From DUOX01 sp050944015 (GTDB lineage: Bacteria > Bacillota > Clostridia > Oscillospirales > Oscillospiraceae), in NCBI GenBank assembly GCA_050944015.1, contig JBMNQG010000039.1:1-21330 (forward strand): a stretch of 21,330 nucleotides of DNA, given 5' to 3'. Below, in pieces: positions 21,224-21,330 of this stretch (positions are counted from its first letter, which is position 1; every line of letters starts with the position of its first letter). The notes beneath the pieces were generated by a model that was given only the letters and a program-made list of their open reading frames with translations, made no database searches and had not been told where the DNA came from. The translations under genes and the position numbers were made by a program.

Positions 21224-21248
21224 AAAAGGCGGGAGAACCCGTCTTTTT
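21224..21248. terminator. Bidirectional terminator near the right end
   Basis: AAAAGGCGGG (21224-21233) pairs with CCCGTCTTTT (21238-21247, one G-T pair) around loop AGAA, with a T at 21248. The A- and T-flanks serve both strands, so it may end a minus-strand gene lying beyond the window. Confidence 0.75.
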
Positions 21249-21301
21249 CCTAGTGCCCCGTACGTTAAGAAATATACAGTATCGGCATGGTGCCTAATTT
21301 G

Positions 21302-21320
21302 TCCGCCAATTCCTGGCGGA
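21302..21320. repeat. Hairpin at the window edge
   Basis: TCCGCCA (21302-21308) and TGGCGGA (21314-21320) with a five-base loop, followed by AAAAAGGCC. Its role cannot be judged because the window ends ten bases later. Confidence 0.45.
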
Positions 21321-21330
21321 AAAAGGCCTC

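Noticed and set aside
21207..21260. Riboswitch of ZTP or similar type (GGCG...GGGAGAACCC)
   Set aside because: The GGGAGAACCC part is fully explained by a perfect A/T-flanked terminator stem; the other conserved ZTP blocks are absent.

Overview
This window reads as a piece of a low- to mid-GC Gram-positive chromosome from the Clostridia, probably a spore former close to the Oscillospirales/Ruminococcaceae-type lineages. The grounds are: strong AGGAGG ribosome binding sites; SigA-type promoters; a YtvI-like sporulation membrane protein; the UPF0735 (PheB-like) ACT protein beside hom; an ECF FolT folate S-component under a tetrahydrofolate riboswitch; and a purine operon with a separate PurO-type IMP cyclohydrolase and a stand-alone AICAR transformylase. 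The lineage call is inference; no rRNA or tRNA gene is present to test it. There is no prophage, insertion sequence, CRISPR array or clear defence island. This is mostly core metabolism and ribosome/secretion genes.

Layout. (1) 1-5578, plus strand: purine operon purE-purM-purN-(PurO-like IMP cyclohydrolase)-(AICAR transformylase)-purD, tightly packed, from one good promoter at 176-204. (2) 5580-7870, minus strand: short-form prolyl-tRNA synthetase (proS) followed by a TM1586-like nitroreductase, converging on purD with a single base between the stop codons. (3) 8042-9467, plus strand: a 103-aa transthyretin-like domain protein, then a two-gene unit (HAAS/DUF1700-type membrane protein plus a 59-aa membrane or lipoprotein peptide) ending at a perfect 15-bp terminator. 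(4) 9473-11243, minus strand: a YtvI-type AI-2E family permease followed by two overlapping half-length TauE/SafE (TSUP) transporter genes. (5) 11285-14448, plus strand: ACT-domain regulator, homoserine dehydrogenase and aspartate kinase, the entry to threonine/methionine/lysine synthesis, ending at a bidirectional terminator. (6) 14486-17715, minus strand: PadR regulator; folC; then a THF riboswitch that appears to control folT and ruvX together. (7) 17831-20330, plus strand: rpmG-secE-nusG-rplK-rplA with structured leaders, ending at a strong terminator rather than continuing into rplJ/rplL. (8) 20352-21330: a divergent coaD, then about 400 bases with no convincing gene but several strong hairpins.

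How the genes work together. The purine operon carries AIR synthesis (PurM), GAR formation and formylation (PurD, PurN), AIR carboxylation (PurE) and the last two steps to IMP, the latter split over two proteins instead of the usual PurH fusion. FolC and FolT keep and import folate, the one-carbon donor for PurN and the AICAR transformylase. The final plus-strand block makes translation and secretion parts. The most unusual signals are regulatory or gene-structural: a folT riboswitch with an apparent anti-Shine-Dalgarno switch, a likely ACG start codon, a probable internal start in lysC, a probable L1 binding site between rplK and rplA, and TSUP transporter halves encoded separately. I did not find a clearly new biological system.
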